DNA of 64,000 bases from positions 1,736,001 through 1,800,000 of the forward strand of contig NC_012982.1 in assembly GCF_000023785.1 (NCBI RefSeq). The letters run 5' to 3'. Source of the DNA: Hirschia baltica ATCC 49814. GTDB lineage: Bacteria > Pseudomonadota > Alphaproteobacteria > Caulobacterales > Hyphomonadaceae. Position 1 is the stretch's first letter; the number at the start of each line of letters is the position of its first letter. Position numbers and translations under genes: made by a program. Below, in pieces: positions 16,959 to 25,611 of the stretch. Under the pieces are notes generated by a model. That model worked only from the letters and a program-made list of their open reading frames with translations, was not told the origin of the DNA and made no database searches.

Positions 16959-19193
16959 CTACTCCCCCTTTTCAGTCTCGCGCGGGATTGCGTTTGATCC
17001 GAACAGGATTTCTTGAAGATCCGGATTGGCGGTTATTGCCGATGGGATCTGTTGCTCTTTTGGAGGTGGAGATGTCATGGATGGCGGCTTTCTCAATTCA
17101 CCTGCCTGTCCATTCATCACACCAATCACACGGTCAGCTGCGCCAATTGTCTCTTTTCTATGAGCTGCTGCAATTCGTGTCATTTTGAGCTGATTGAGAT
17201 TTTCATTGATTTTTTTCTCTGTCGCTTCGTCCAAATGCGCAGTACCTTCATCCATCACGAGAATTCTCGGCTGACGATAAAGCGCTCGCGCCAACATGAT
17301 GCGTTGCTGCTGGCCACCCGAAAGGGTTGTGCCCATATCCCCGACAAGGGAACGATATGCCATTGGCATTTGTTCAATGTCATCATGGATACATGCTATT
17401 TGGGCTGCCCAGCGCACACGCTCCATATCTGTCTTCTCATCAAATAGAGCGATGTTTTCGGTAATAGAACCTGCCAGCAAAGTGTCATCCTGCATGACCA
17501 CACCAATCTGGGCACGGATAGACGAAGGCCCCCAAGTCGACAGCGGCAATCCATCAAAATAAACTTGTCCACCTGTGGATGGATATAAACCCATCAACAC
17601 GCGTAAGAGTGTTGATTTTCCAGAACCTGATGGCCCTGTCAAAGCAATAAATTCACCTGCCTGAATGTCCAAATTCACATTGGTCAGGATTAAAGGCTCA
17701 TTTGGGGCATAGCGAAACGATACACCTTGAAGCTGGATATTGCCCCTCAATTCCCGTTCTACGCTAGGCGCATCAATTCCTTTTTCGCGATCTTGCAAAG
17801 CAATATCTGCCACGCGCTCTAAATGCACATCCAGGAGCTTAAAATTTATCCATTGTTCGACAAGCGCCATGAGACGTTGCTCAAGTTGGCCTTTATAAGC
17901 GATAAATGCTGTGATCATCCCAACGGTCATTTGCGTGGCGATAACGGATTTTGCCGCGATATAGACAATCAGGATTGTGGTAAGCCCCAATATAGCCTGA
18001 CTGATCGCTCCATAGCCAATATTCACATTGCCAACACGAATAGTGGCATTAATGGAATTGGCCGCGAGGTTACGCCATAGGCTGGCTCTGTTATTTTCTG
18101 CACCTGCAATTTTGATTGTTTGCATAGCGCGTAGGTTTTCAAGGAATTTAGTATTCTCTTTAGCCTCGGCAACCAGCAAATCACCTGCCAAGCGCTTAGA
18201 AAGCTCCAAGAAGATCAATCGCAAGACGACATAGAGTAAAATGCCTGCAATCGTAATGAATGCGAGTTGCATATTATAAAGGAACAATATCGCGCCAACG
18301 AAGATGGCGAGCACACCATCAATCAAAACCATTATAGCGCCATTGACCACGAGATCGCGGATGGGCTGCAAGGATTGAAAACGTTGCTGTATATCACCCA
18401 CATGCCGTCTGTGAAAATATGGCAATGGCAGACGCATCATGTGATGCAAAAGACTGGCCTCCATATCAAAAGAAACAACATTGGAGAGGAATTGAAACAC
18501 CAAGCCGCGAAGGATGATGGTAGCTACTTCAAACACTTTGAGGAGTGCAAACCCTGCTGCCACCGCGCCCAGCAGACTTAAATCTCCTTTAAGCACGGCT
18601 TCATCAATCACGATTTGCATAAAATATGGGCTCATCAAGACAAAGACCTGCATGATGAGGGACAAAACCAACCCTTGGCCCAACGCTTTCCATGTAGAGC
18701 CGTCCAACTTGACCAGACTGGATAAACGTACTGGCTTCTTAACCTTGGCTTTTTGAAATTTAGGTGTGGGAGTAAGTTCTAAGGCAACGCCAGTGAAACT
18801 CTCATCTGCATCAACGAGCTTGACTACTTTCTGACCACTGGCTGGATCAAGTAAAACTAGTTTATCTTTTTGTACGTCTTTAAGGACAACAAAGTGATCC
18901 ATATTCCAGTGCAAAATGGCTGGACGACGTAAATCTTTAAGTTCTTCCAGTTCACACCGAACAGCACGTGAGCCAAGACCTAACTGTGCTGCAATATCAA
19001 TAACATCTTTGAGTGAAGACCCTTTAAGAGAAATGGGATGTTCGCGACGCAGAGTTGAAATGTCAGATTGATAGCCAAAATAAGAAGCAACCATCCCTAC
19101 GCAAGCAAGACCGCATTCAGCAGCCTCCGCTTGGCGCAGCAGTTCGATTTTGCGAAAACCGCTTAAATTAAGAATGGATTGTCCAATATCCAC
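16959..19193 (-). CDS. Bacteriocin ABC exporter with C39 leader peptidase domain
   Basis: A 744-residue inner-membrane exporter that removes the double-glycine leader and pumps the peptide out. The N-terminal C39 protease has Gln21, Cys27 (AAECGLACVGM), His100 (NMDHFVVL) and Asp116 (LLDPASG), so the catalytic set is complete. A six-helix transmembrane domain (about 155-450) follows. The nucleotide-binding domain has Walker A TGPSGSGKST, signature LSGGQQQR and Walker B ILVMDEG. The start is GTG at 19191-19193, preceded by a run of eight G and GAGACGA on the minus strand. It heads the operon with the precursor, immunity candidate and adaptor. Confidence 0.95.
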   Translation of the reverse strand: MDIGQSILNLSGFRKIELLRQAEAAECGLACVGMVASYFGYQSDISTLRREHPISLKGSSLKDVIDIAAQLGLGSRAVRCELEELKDLRRPAILHWNMDHFVVLKDVQKDKLVLLDPASGQKVVKLVDADESFTGVALELTPTPKFQKAKVKKPVRLSSLVKLDGSTWKALGQGLVLSLIMQVFVLMSPYFMQIVIDEAVLKGDLSLLGAVAAGFALLKVFEVATIILRGLVFQFLSNVVSFDMEASLLHHMMRLPLPYFHRRHVGDIQQRFQSLQPIRDLVVNGAIMVLIDGVLAIFVGAILFLYNMQLAFITIAGILLYVVLRLIFLELSKRLAGDLLVAEAKENTKFLENLRAMQTIKIAGAENNRASLWRNLAANSINATIRVGNVNIGYGAISQAILGLTTILIVYIAAKSVIATQMTVGMITAFIAYKGQLEQRLMALVEQWINFKLLDVHLERVADIALQDREKGIDAPSVERELRGNIQLQGVSFRYAPNEPLILTNVNLDIQAGEFIALTGPSGSGKSTLLRVLMGLYPSTGGQVYFDGLPLSTWGPSSIRAQIGVVMQDDTLLAGSITENIALFDEKTDMERVRWAAQIACIHDDIEQMPMAYRSLVGDMGTTLSGGQQQRIMLARALYRQPRILVMDEGTAHLDEATEKKINENLNQLKMTRIAAAHRKETIGAADRVIGVMNGQAGELRKPPSMTSPPPKEQQIPSAITANPDLQEILFGSNAIPRETEKGE

Positions 19194-19722
19194 TCGTCTC
19201 CCCCCCCGGAACGACTTCTAAACACGCAAGCTGAAAACATTGCGGTCAAGTTGCTGTTCAAAGTGAGAATAAGATGAGCAGTTCGTCAATTAGGGATTTC
19301 CCTAGTTGAGTTAGGAAATATTGATCTTAAAATTTAATCGGATGAGTTTCTGCAGCTCTACGTGCGGCAGTTAAATGCCACACACACCAATTGCCAGAAA
19401 AATGCACCCAATCTGTGGGTAAACAACTTAAAGAAAAGCTGGGAATAAAAAATTCATGAGATCGGAGTGATGAAAATGGATTTACAGCGATTGTTTGATT
19501 CGTATGAGGGAATGTCTGTTCTGGTTCTGATTGCAGCCCCATGAACAGAACCGCAATGAGTCAACTTTTGGCGATTTTTTGCCCCTGAAAGTTCGCGACC
19601 CAAATGACGCGGCACAATTCGTTTCCTGCCATTAAGCGCACGCACACGAACACCACCGGAACGACACTTGATTTAATCCTCATTTTGCCAACTGATTTGG
19701 GCAAAAGCGGGAGATTTCAAAC
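19194..19722. other. Divergent intergenic region upstream of the bacteriocin operon
   Basis: These 529 bp must hold the leftward bacteriocin-operon promoter and the rightward promoter of the zinc-ribbon gene. Eight consecutive C (19200-19207) lie just upstream of the exporter start. A short inverted repeat TTTTGCC/GGCAAAA (19683-19689 and 19700-19706) precedes the 19723 gene. One 24-codon reading frame with a GGAG site (19470-19544) has no recognisable product. Nothing else is seen. Confidence 0.5.
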
Positions 19723-20358
19723 ATGGGCGGTTTCGGATCTGGCGGTCACAATCTACGCAAGAGATATCTGGAGCAATTCCGGAGTTTGAATGCAGCCTAT
19801 TTTCAAAAACACAGCATTTTGACTGATGGCTGGCGTGGCATGATCCATTGGAAAAACGATAGCCAAGACAAGCCCTGCATATCGGTTGAAGGTGGTCGAA
19901 ACCAAGTGACGCTCATCTATCGCGCAAGGCAAGACAACGCCGCAGACTGGAAAAATGTTAGAGACACGTTTCCCATCGTCTGGTCACCGCGACATTTAGG
20001 CGGCGCGCAGGCTTACTTTGGCTGCCTTCGATGCAATGCAAGGGCGAAGCTACTCTATCTCGCCAACTTACATTTTAGGTGTCGCAAATGTCACAACCTT
20101 GTCCATGCTTCCAGCCAGGAACAGCCTGGCAATCGTGCGACCAGAAAGAACCAGAAACTGCGTGCAAAGCTTGGTGCACCGCAAGGACTCGGTGATTATG
20201 TTCCACGACCTAAGGGCATGCACGAAACCACCTTCCAACATTACTTAGAACGTATTGAAGAAGCCGAGTGCGAAATCAATGATGACATGATCCGCATTCT
20301 ACAACGTATTCAGAAAACAAGCGTTCGGCTCAGCATCAATCAAAAGGATTTCTGGTAA
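19723..20358 (+). CDS. Zinc-ribbon island protein with GGFGSGG N-terminus
   Basis: A 211-residue protein of a conserved but uncharacterised family whose members start MGGFGSG and occur near integrases. A four-cysteine zinc ribbon is seen as FGCLRCNA then FRCRKCHN (about residues 106-127), and the C-terminal part is basic and helical. GGGAG lies upstream of ATG 19723. The last base of its stop is shared with the next start (TAATG), so the two are coupled. A nucleic-acid-binding role is suggested by the zinc ribbon and basic charge only. Confidence 0.72.
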   Translation: MGGFGSGGHNLRKRYLEQFRSLNAAYFQKHSILTDGWRGMIHWKNDSQDKPCISVEGGRNQVTLIYRARQDNAADWKNVRDTFPIVWSPRHLGGAQAYFGCLRCNARAKLLYLANLHFRCRKCHNLVHASSQEQPGNRATRKNQKLRAKLGAPQGLGDYVPRPKGMHETTFQHYLERIEEAECEINDDMIRILQRIQKTSVRLSINQKDFW

Positions 20359-21113
20359 TGACTGCCCCAATCAAAAAGAACATCCCTTCGGGTCATTTTA
20401 CTAACGCGCTTCTGCCCTGGGAAAACGAAGCGGAATTCCTAGAATTACTGTACGAGTGGCGCACGGTCTATATGCCGAAAGGCCCCGCAGAAGATAGCCT
20501 CATTGACCAACTTGTCTGGATTGAATGGAGACGAAGAAGGCTCATTTCCGGTGAGCGCGCCTTACACATTAATCAGCTTCACAATTGCACGGGAACGGGT
20601 GAAACATACTCATCGTGCGATCTCCTTACCCGCCGCGCGCTCGTTTACCACTCAGAACGCAAGCGAACGTTTAACTCACGCTCTGCGATATCAACTACGG
20701 AAGGAGATGACAAAGAACTGGATATTTTTGTAAGAGAAAACCTCTCCCGTTTGAAGGAGGCACTGCTCATTCTGAAAGACCCAAACAAGAACGCTTACAC
20801 TAACGCATTAGGTTATTTAGACGAAGGAAGTCTTGAATGGTGGGAAGAAGAGATCCAGGAAAATGAAAATGGTTTTGAAGCCAGCTCAGAAGGTTTAACA
20901 AAATTCATTGAAGAAAAACTCCTGCCCTGGCTCAAAAATTTAGAACACGAAACAGAAGAACGCCCAATTGTTCGAATGCAGGCCTACGGGGAAAGTCTAG
21001 ACCCTCATCGTATGAGCACACTAATGGCGCTGGACGAACGCCTAGGACGCCAGTTTGAAAAGGCTATGAGCATGCTGATTCGATTACAGGAACTAAGAGA
21101 AAAGCCGTCCTGA
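20358..21113 (+). CDS. Uncharacterised mobile-element-associated protein
   Basis: A 251-residue acidic helical protein. The segment NALLPWENEAEFLELLYEWR followed by PKGPAEDSLIDQLVWIEWRRRRL resembles a family of hypothetical proteins found in large numbers near transposases and integrases (NALLPGED...F..LL...P.G..E..LV). The typical N-terminal STGPxTxxGK part of that family is missing here. It is coupled by TAATG to the zinc-ribbon gene and by TGATG to the next gene. No biochemical function is known to me. Confidence 0.65.
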   Translation: MTAPIKKNIPSGHFTNALLPWENEAEFLELLYEWRTVYMPKGPAEDSLIDQLVWIEWRRRRLISGERALHINQLHNCTGTGETYSSCDLLTRRALVYHSERKRTFNSRSAISTTEGDDKELDIFVRENLSRLKEALLILKDPNKNAYTNALGYLDEGSLEWWEEEIQENENGFEASSEGLTKFIEEKLLPWLKNLEHETEERPIVRMQAYGESLDPHRMSTLMALDERLGRQFEKAMSMLIRLQELREKPS

Positions 21114-21367
21114 TGCTTGTGATGACTACGGACGATTGCCCACTTGCACATTGCACGCCCGACGGTCAGCTGGTTGTGCTTCTCACCTCGAGACATCCAA
21201 TAACAGGTAAATCGGTTGAGTCAGCTGTCATAAAACTATCCGCGCATCAGGCATTGTGTTTGAGTCATTCTTTGATGGAAATGGCCGAGCAAGTGATAAA
21301 GGTTGAATCGAGCCAATCTGGAACCAAAGCGGATATCATCAACCTGAAATCTCAGTTTAAACCCTGA
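21113..21367 (+). CDS. Small hypothetical island protein
   Basis: An 84-residue protein starting at an ATG that overlaps the previous stop (TGATG), the third gene of a tightly packed set. It contains one amphipathic helical stretch (HQALCLSHSLMEMAEQVIKVE) after a beta-rich start. I do not recognise a family. It ends 28 bp before the convergent integrase gene. Confidence 0.55.
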   Translation: MLVMTTDDCPLAHCTPDGQLVVLLTSRHPITGKSVESAVIKLSAHQALCLSHSLMEMAEQVIKVESSQSGTKADIINLKSQFKP

Positions 21368-21395
21368 ACCCAATCATGGTTCTAATGCATTTGAC

Positions 21396-22583
21396 TTAGC
21401 CACACACATACAATGCCCATGCCTCCATTAAAGCGCGGCGGCGTTCTATGGCCTGCCCCCGCCTATAAGCTGCTTCGACTTTGCCAAGACTATGAGCTAG
21501 GCTTTCTTCTATGAGTTCACGCGGAAAGTCTGTTTCATTCCTCGCCCAATCGGAAAAGGTAGATCGGAAGCCATGTGCGGTGACAGCTTCCCCCTGTGAA
21601 TTTGTCAGCTTCATATCTCTTAAAGCCTTGGTCATGGTCATGTCAGAAATCGGCTTTCCTGCGCGCATACCCATAAAGATTAGTTCGCCTTGTCTGGCTT
21701 TCGAAATATGATCAATGATTGCAAGCGCCGCTTGGCTAAGTGGCACCATATGCGGTTTTTCAGCCTTCATGCGTTCAGCCGGTATTGACCAAATGCCCGC
21801 CTCTATATCGATCTCATTCCAAGTGGCACCTCTGACTTCTCCTGACCTTGCAGCCGTTAGAATGGTAAACTGAAGCGCGAGTGCGCCTATTCCGCTTTTT
21901 TGCCGAAGAGTCTGCCAAAAAGCATGCATTTGGTCGTATTCCAACGCCGCCAAATGCTTTTGCTTTGGCCGCTTACGTCCAAGCACATGCTTTAGCTGAC
22001 CATTCCAAGATGCAGGATTTGGATCCTCGCGCATGCCGCGCACTCGAGCACTTTCCAGCACAGCTTCAATCCGCCCTCGGACGCGGCGCGCGGTTTCATT
22101 CTTTGTAGCCCATATCGGTTCCAAACATTTCAGCACATGATCGACTTCAATCTCATTTAACGGCTTAGCCCAGATAGGCTCGGCATAGCGTTCCAATGTT
22201 GATCGCCATTGCGCAATATGTTTTGCATTTCGGAAGTCGCCTTTAATCGCATCTATATGACGAAGCGCAAACGGGCCGAAAGGCTCAATTCTTACTTCTG
22301 GCGCATTGAGAACCATCCATTCTTTTTTAGGATCTTTGCGTGGCGTTTGGTTGAGCCAGTCCCGACACATGGCGGCCTGTTTCCGTGCTTCAGAGAGTGA
22401 AACTGATGGATACCCGCCCAGCCCGATGGAAGGACGCTTATCGCCCCACCGGTATATAAACAACCAGTTACGCGCTCCGGTTTGCTTTACGTTCAAATAC
22501 AAACCGCCGCCGTCTGAATGGCGGCCGGTTTTCGCGCGTTTGCATTTAAGGTCACTAAGCTTATTGGAAGTAAGGTCAGGCAT
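21396..22583 (-). CDS. P4-type tyrosine integrase of the island
   Basis: A 395-residue site-specific recombinase. The N-terminal DUF4102-type arm-binding domain (LSDLKCKRAK, SDGGGLYLNVKQTGARNW) is at about 1-90, a core-binding domain at about 105-190, and the catalytic domain from about 210. The active-site residues are present: Arg in TAARSGEVRG, His and Arg in TAHGFRSTFSDWA, His in SLAHSLGKVE and the nucleophile Tyr in AAYRRGQ. It lies next to the right attachment site, reads into the island, and its start is 17 bp from a pair of arm-type repeats, which suggests self-regulation. It should recombine the tRNA-Ser 3' end with the island's attP. Confidence 0.95.
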   Translation of the reverse strand: MPDLTSNKLSDLKCKRAKTGRHSDGGGLYLNVKQTGARNWLFIYRWGDKRPSIGLGGYPSVSLSEARKQAAMCRDWLNQTPRKDPKKEWMVLNAPEVRIEPFGPFALRHIDAIKGDFRNAKHIAQWRSTLERYAEPIWAKPLNEIEVDHVLKCLEPIWATKNETARRVRGRIEAVLESARVRGMREDPNPASWNGQLKHVLGRKRPKQKHLAALEYDQMHAFWQTLRQKSGIGALALQFTILTAARSGEVRGATWNEIDIEAGIWSIPAERMKAEKPHMVPLSQAALAIIDHISKARQGELIFMGMRAGKPISDMTMTKALRDMKLTNSQGEAVTAHGFRSTFSDWARNETDFPRELIEESLAHSLGKVEAAYRRGQAIERRRALMEAWALYVCG

Positions 22584-22600
22584 AGGTTCGATTGCGTCTC

Positions 22601-22622
22601 AGGGTTAGCCGTAGGGTTAGCC
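22601..22622. repeat. Right arm-type integrase sites (two identical 10-bp repeats)
   Basis: AGGGTTAGCC at 22601-22610 and again at 22613-22622, 12 bp apart, in the same orientation as the left pair at 3782-3803. They lie 131 bp inside the attR core and just upstream of the integrase start. Confidence 0.65.
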
Positions 22623-22753
22623 AAAGAGTATGCCATAAACGATAGATTTGGACGACAGATAATGAACACGTACGAACAAAAATACTTTAAGTACCTGTAT
22701 TTTATATTTAATAATGGACTCACACGAAAACACGCAAACTCTGGTTATGCGGA

Positions 22754-22767
22754 CTCCTTCTCCGCCA
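22754..22767. repeat. attR core (14-bp direct repeat)
   Basis: CTCCTTCTCCGCCA, an exact copy of the tRNA-Ser 3' end at 3714-3727, marks the right border of the island. No other tRNA sequence accompanies it. Confidence 0.88.
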
Positions 22768-22982
22768 CTATGGCTGATTTAGCTTTTATCAAAACAGGTG
22801 TTGAAAGCTCGCCACTATTACGCTTCTGGCAATCCATACTTCTTATGAATTAGTGTAATTGGCGCTTACTCATGCTGTGATTGCGCTATTTAGCCTTTGC
22901 ATCAGCCCAAACAGGCAATTGCAGTTTCACCGACAATGTTACATTCTTAGTTTTGTTTCAAAAAATGAGTTTTAAGCCAAAT

Positions 22983-23762
22983 ATGAGAATGTCGAAATTT
23001 TTCAATCAATTGTCCTTGAATGCCAAGAAACATTTCCTGAATTCTCTTTTACTTTGCCTGCTTTTGTTTACGCCAATATGTACAGCCGAAACAGCGAATA
23101 TCGCAGTTGCGACTAATTTCATCCCAACGATGCGATTACTGGAAGCCAAATTTGAAGAAACAACTCAGCATGAACTGACTATTATTTCTGGCTCAACGGG
23201 AAAGCTTTATCTTCAAACTTTGAACGGCGCTCCATTTGATGCATATCTTTCAGCGGACCAGAAGCACGCCCAATTGTTAGAAGAATCCCCCAAGGCTGTA
23301 GCAGGTACACGGTTTACATACGCTATCGGCAAGCTTGTTCTTTGGGCTCCTAATCGCGACAAAGCGAGCTGGAAGAATATTTTACAGACTGATACTAAGA
23401 TTGCCATAGCAAACCCAAAACTGGCACCCTATGGTGTTGCAGCGATGGAATTTTTAGAAAAGCATTACGGAACAAAGGGTTTCACACAAAAACTCGTATT
23501 GGGTGAAAATGTCGGACAGGCATACGCTATGGTAGCAAGTGGAAATGCGAGTATAGGCCTGTTGGCGGGTTCATTTTTCTCACCTGAAATTGATGATGAT
23601 GTTTGGATTATTCCTGAGCAGGACTATTCTTCAATTAGACAAGATGCTTTGTTGCTTTCAACTGGGTCTTCTAATCAGGCTGCCATTGAATTTCTATCAT
23701 TTTTAAAGTCGGACACAGCCAGAAAAATTATTAAGAATGGTGGGTATGACGTTGCACATTAA
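22983..23762 (+). CDS. modA: Molybdate ABC transporter, periplasmic binding protein
   Basis: A secreted binding protein that captures molybdate for ModBC. After a signal peptide (hydrophobic LLLCLLLFTPICTAE) the mature part begins NIAVATNFIPTM and includes the ligand loop GSTGKLYLQTLNGAPFDAYLSAD, the typical ModA pattern. The start is uncertain. ATG 22983 (259 residues) is chosen over ATG 22965 or 22989 because it leaves a normal signal-peptide length; none has a strong ribosome-binding site. Its stop overlaps modB as TAATG. The gene begins about 215 bp beyond the island's right border, so it belongs to the chromosome. Confidence 0.9.
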   Translation: MRMSKFFNQLSLNAKKHFLNSLLLCLLLFTPICTAETANIAVATNFIPTMRLLEAKFEETTQHELTIISGSTGKLYLQTLNGAPFDAYLSADQKHAQLLEESPKAVAGTRFTYAIGKLVLWAPNRDKASWKNILQTDTKIAIANPKLAPYGVAAMEFLEKHYGTKGFTQKLVLGENVGQAYAMVASGNASIGLLAGSFFSPEIDDDVWIIPEQDYSSIRQDALLLSTGSSNQAAIEFLSFLKSDTARKIIKNGGYDVAH

Positions 23763-24448
23763 TGCTTTTCCCCATGATAGATGATTTTGGACCTTTATGG
23801 CTTACGTTAAAGCTGGCTGTGACCGTTACGATAATCCTGTTGATACTAGGAACACCGTTTTCGTGGTGGCTTGCTCACACGAAGTCTCGGTTAAAACCAA
23901 TATGTGAAACTGTCGTATCGCTTCCGCTTGTTCTACCGCCTACAGTTATTGGGTTTTACCTTCTGGTTGCCTTCAATCCAAATTCGCTTCTAGGAGCTTT
24001 CTGGATGACAATGACGGGCGAGACACTTACCTTTTCATTCAATGGGCTTGTCTTAGCTTCCCTCGTCTACTCTTTACCATTTATGGTCCAACCTCTTCAA
24101 TCTGCTTTTGAAGTTGTCGGCAGAAAAGAATATGAAGCAGCTCAGTCATTGGGAGCGACACCCTTAGATGCGTTTGTGAGTGTTATCATTCCGATGTCAT
24201 TGCGAGGGTTTATATCAGCTATGGTTCTAACATTTGCCCACACCATTGGTGAATTTGGCATTGTGCTTATGGTTGGCGGTAATATCCCCAACGAAACCAA
24301 AGTTATTTCAATTGCTATATATGAGCATGTTGAAACACTTGAGTATGCTCAAGCCCATTTGTGGTCTGCATTCCTTCTTCTCATGTCGTTCGCTATTCTT
24401 TTGGGCGTATACACTCTCAATAAAAGGTTTCGACTAAATGTCGGCTAA
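23762..24448 (+). CDS. modB: Molybdate ABC transporter, permease
   Basis: A 228-residue inner-membrane permease with five to six transmembrane helices. It has the conserved ModB segments LPLVLPPTVIGFYLL, the EAA cytoplasmic loop (EYEAAQSLGATPLDAF) that contacts the ATPase, and FAHTIGEFGIVLMVGGNIP. Translation is coupled to modA (TAATG), and its last 11 bases overlap modC. The length is normal. Confidence 0.95.
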   Translation: MLFPMIDDFGPLWLTLKLAVTVTIILLILGTPFSWWLAHTKSRLKPICETVVSLPLVLPPTVIGFYLLVAFNPNSLLGAFWMTMTGETLTFSFNGLVLASLVYSLPFMVQPLQSAFEVVGRKEYEAAQSLGATPLDAFVSVIIPMSLRGFISAMVLTFAHTIGEFGIVLMVGGNIPNETKVISIAIYEHVETLEYAQAHLWSAFLLLMSFAILLGVYTLNKRFRLNVG

Positions 24449-25556
24449 TCGGCTTTATTTGGACATTGAAAAGAAATGGGAAAATTTCAATATAGAAATT
24501 TCTCAAGAATTTTCATTTGAGGCACCTGTCGCAATATTTGGTGCGAGTGGTTCGGGAAAAAGTTCCCTGCTTCGAATGATTTCAGGTTTGGAAACGCCTG
24601 ATAACGGCTCAATACGATCCAGCGATGGCAGAGGAATAGAAACTGTTTGGTATGATCGCAAACAGAAAATCGATGAAGCAACGCATAAACGACAAATAGG
24701 GTATCTATTTCAAGATGGAAGGCTATTTCCTCACCTTTCACCTATAGAAAACCTGAAATATGCCGACAAACGAAGCAAACATCAGAATTCTCAACTCTCT
24801 CTAGATTCAGTCATCGAAAACCTCAATTTGTCATCATTGCTGGATAAGACCAGCAGAGAATTATCTGGAGGGGAAACGCAAAGAATTGTTTTGGGTAGAA
24901 CATTGCTTTCACGCCCATCACTTTTACTATTGGATGAACCACTTACGGGACTTGATAGGGAGAGAAAAACTGAGATTCTTCCGTACTTAGAGAGCCTCCA
25001 GTCTAATTTTTCCATTCCTATAATATTAGTCAGTCACGATATAGAAGAAGTTTTGCGCCTTACAGGTTCTACTTTAATCATATCTGAAGGTAGGAAAATT
25101 GCTTTTGGTAAAACTCAAGAAGTTTTCGTTGAAAAACCTTTGGAACACCTACAAATTTTTACGCAATCAGATTCTTCTTTATTTGTAGGCGTTGTCAAAA
25201 ACATCGACAAAGAGATGATGCTTGCTGAAATAGATGTATTAGGGCAGCAATTGTTTCTACCTCAACGTTTTCCTTTAAAGGTTGATCAGAAAATCGCTAT
25301 CAAAATTCGTATGCAGGATGTTGGTATTGCTACAATTTATCCCCAAAATACGAGCTTTAAAAATATCATTCCATGCGTCGTTAGATCGTTCGAATTAGAA
25401 GAAACTAGTCCCTTTGGTGAAGTTGTGCTTGATGTAAATGGTCATTCTTTGAAATCTAGGATAACTCGTGCTTCTTTAATTAACCTTGGATTAAAAGCTG
25501 GAATGAATGTATTCGCATTGATTAAAAGCGCTAGCTTTCAGGATCATTCAATTTAA
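24438..25556 (+). CDS. modC: Molybdate ABC transporter, ATP-binding protein
   Basis: A 372-residue ATPase that powers ModAB. It has Walker A GASGSGKSS near residue 35, signature LSGGETQR, Walker B LLLLDEP and the H-loop SHD. A C-terminal TOBE/Mop-like domain (about 290-365) can bind molybdate and regulate transport. The ATG at 24438 overlaps the modB end by 11 bp. With modA and modB it forms a complete operon that supplies molybdenum cofactor enzymes. Confidence 0.95.
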   Translation: MSANRLYLDIEKKWENFNIEISQEFSFEAPVAIFGASGSGKSSLLRMISGLETPDNGSIRSSDGRGIETVWYDRKQKIDEATHKRQIGYLFQDGRLFPHLSPIENLKYADKRSKHQNSQLSLDSVIENLNLSSLLDKTSRELSGGETQRIVLGRTLLSRPSLLLLDEPLTGLDRERKTEILPYLESLQSNFSIPIILVSHDIEEVLRLTGSTLIISEGRKIAFGKTQEVFVEKPLEHLQIFTQSDSSLFVGVVKNIDKEMMLAEIDVLGQQLFLPQRFPLKVDQKIAIKIRMQDVGIATIYPQNTSFKNIIPCVVRSFELEETSPFGEVVLDVNGHSLKSRITRASLINLGLKAGMNVFALIKSASFQDHSI

Positions 25557-25611
25557 ACCCGAGCTCATATCAAGCTTGCTTTCAAATATTAGTATCAGGT
25601 GAACATTCTCA

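Larger units (their letters stand above)
22584..22982. other. Right island end and modA upstream region
   Basis: About 400 bp without a gene. It holds the integrase promoter area with the arm repeats (22601-22622), the attR core (22754-22767) and, beyond the island, the upstream region of modA. No open reading frame here has a credible product. Confidence 0.55.

Noticed and set aside
19470-19544. 24-codon reading frame with a GGAG site upstream of the zinc-ribbon gene, considered as a second bacteriocin peptide
   Set aside because: It has no double-glycine leader and is on the opposite strand from the bacteriocin operon; too short to support.
22518-22853. 111-codon frame crossing the integrase start, arm repeats and attR
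   Set aside because: It runs antisense through the integrase start and across the recombination site, with no protein similarity; it is a chance frame.
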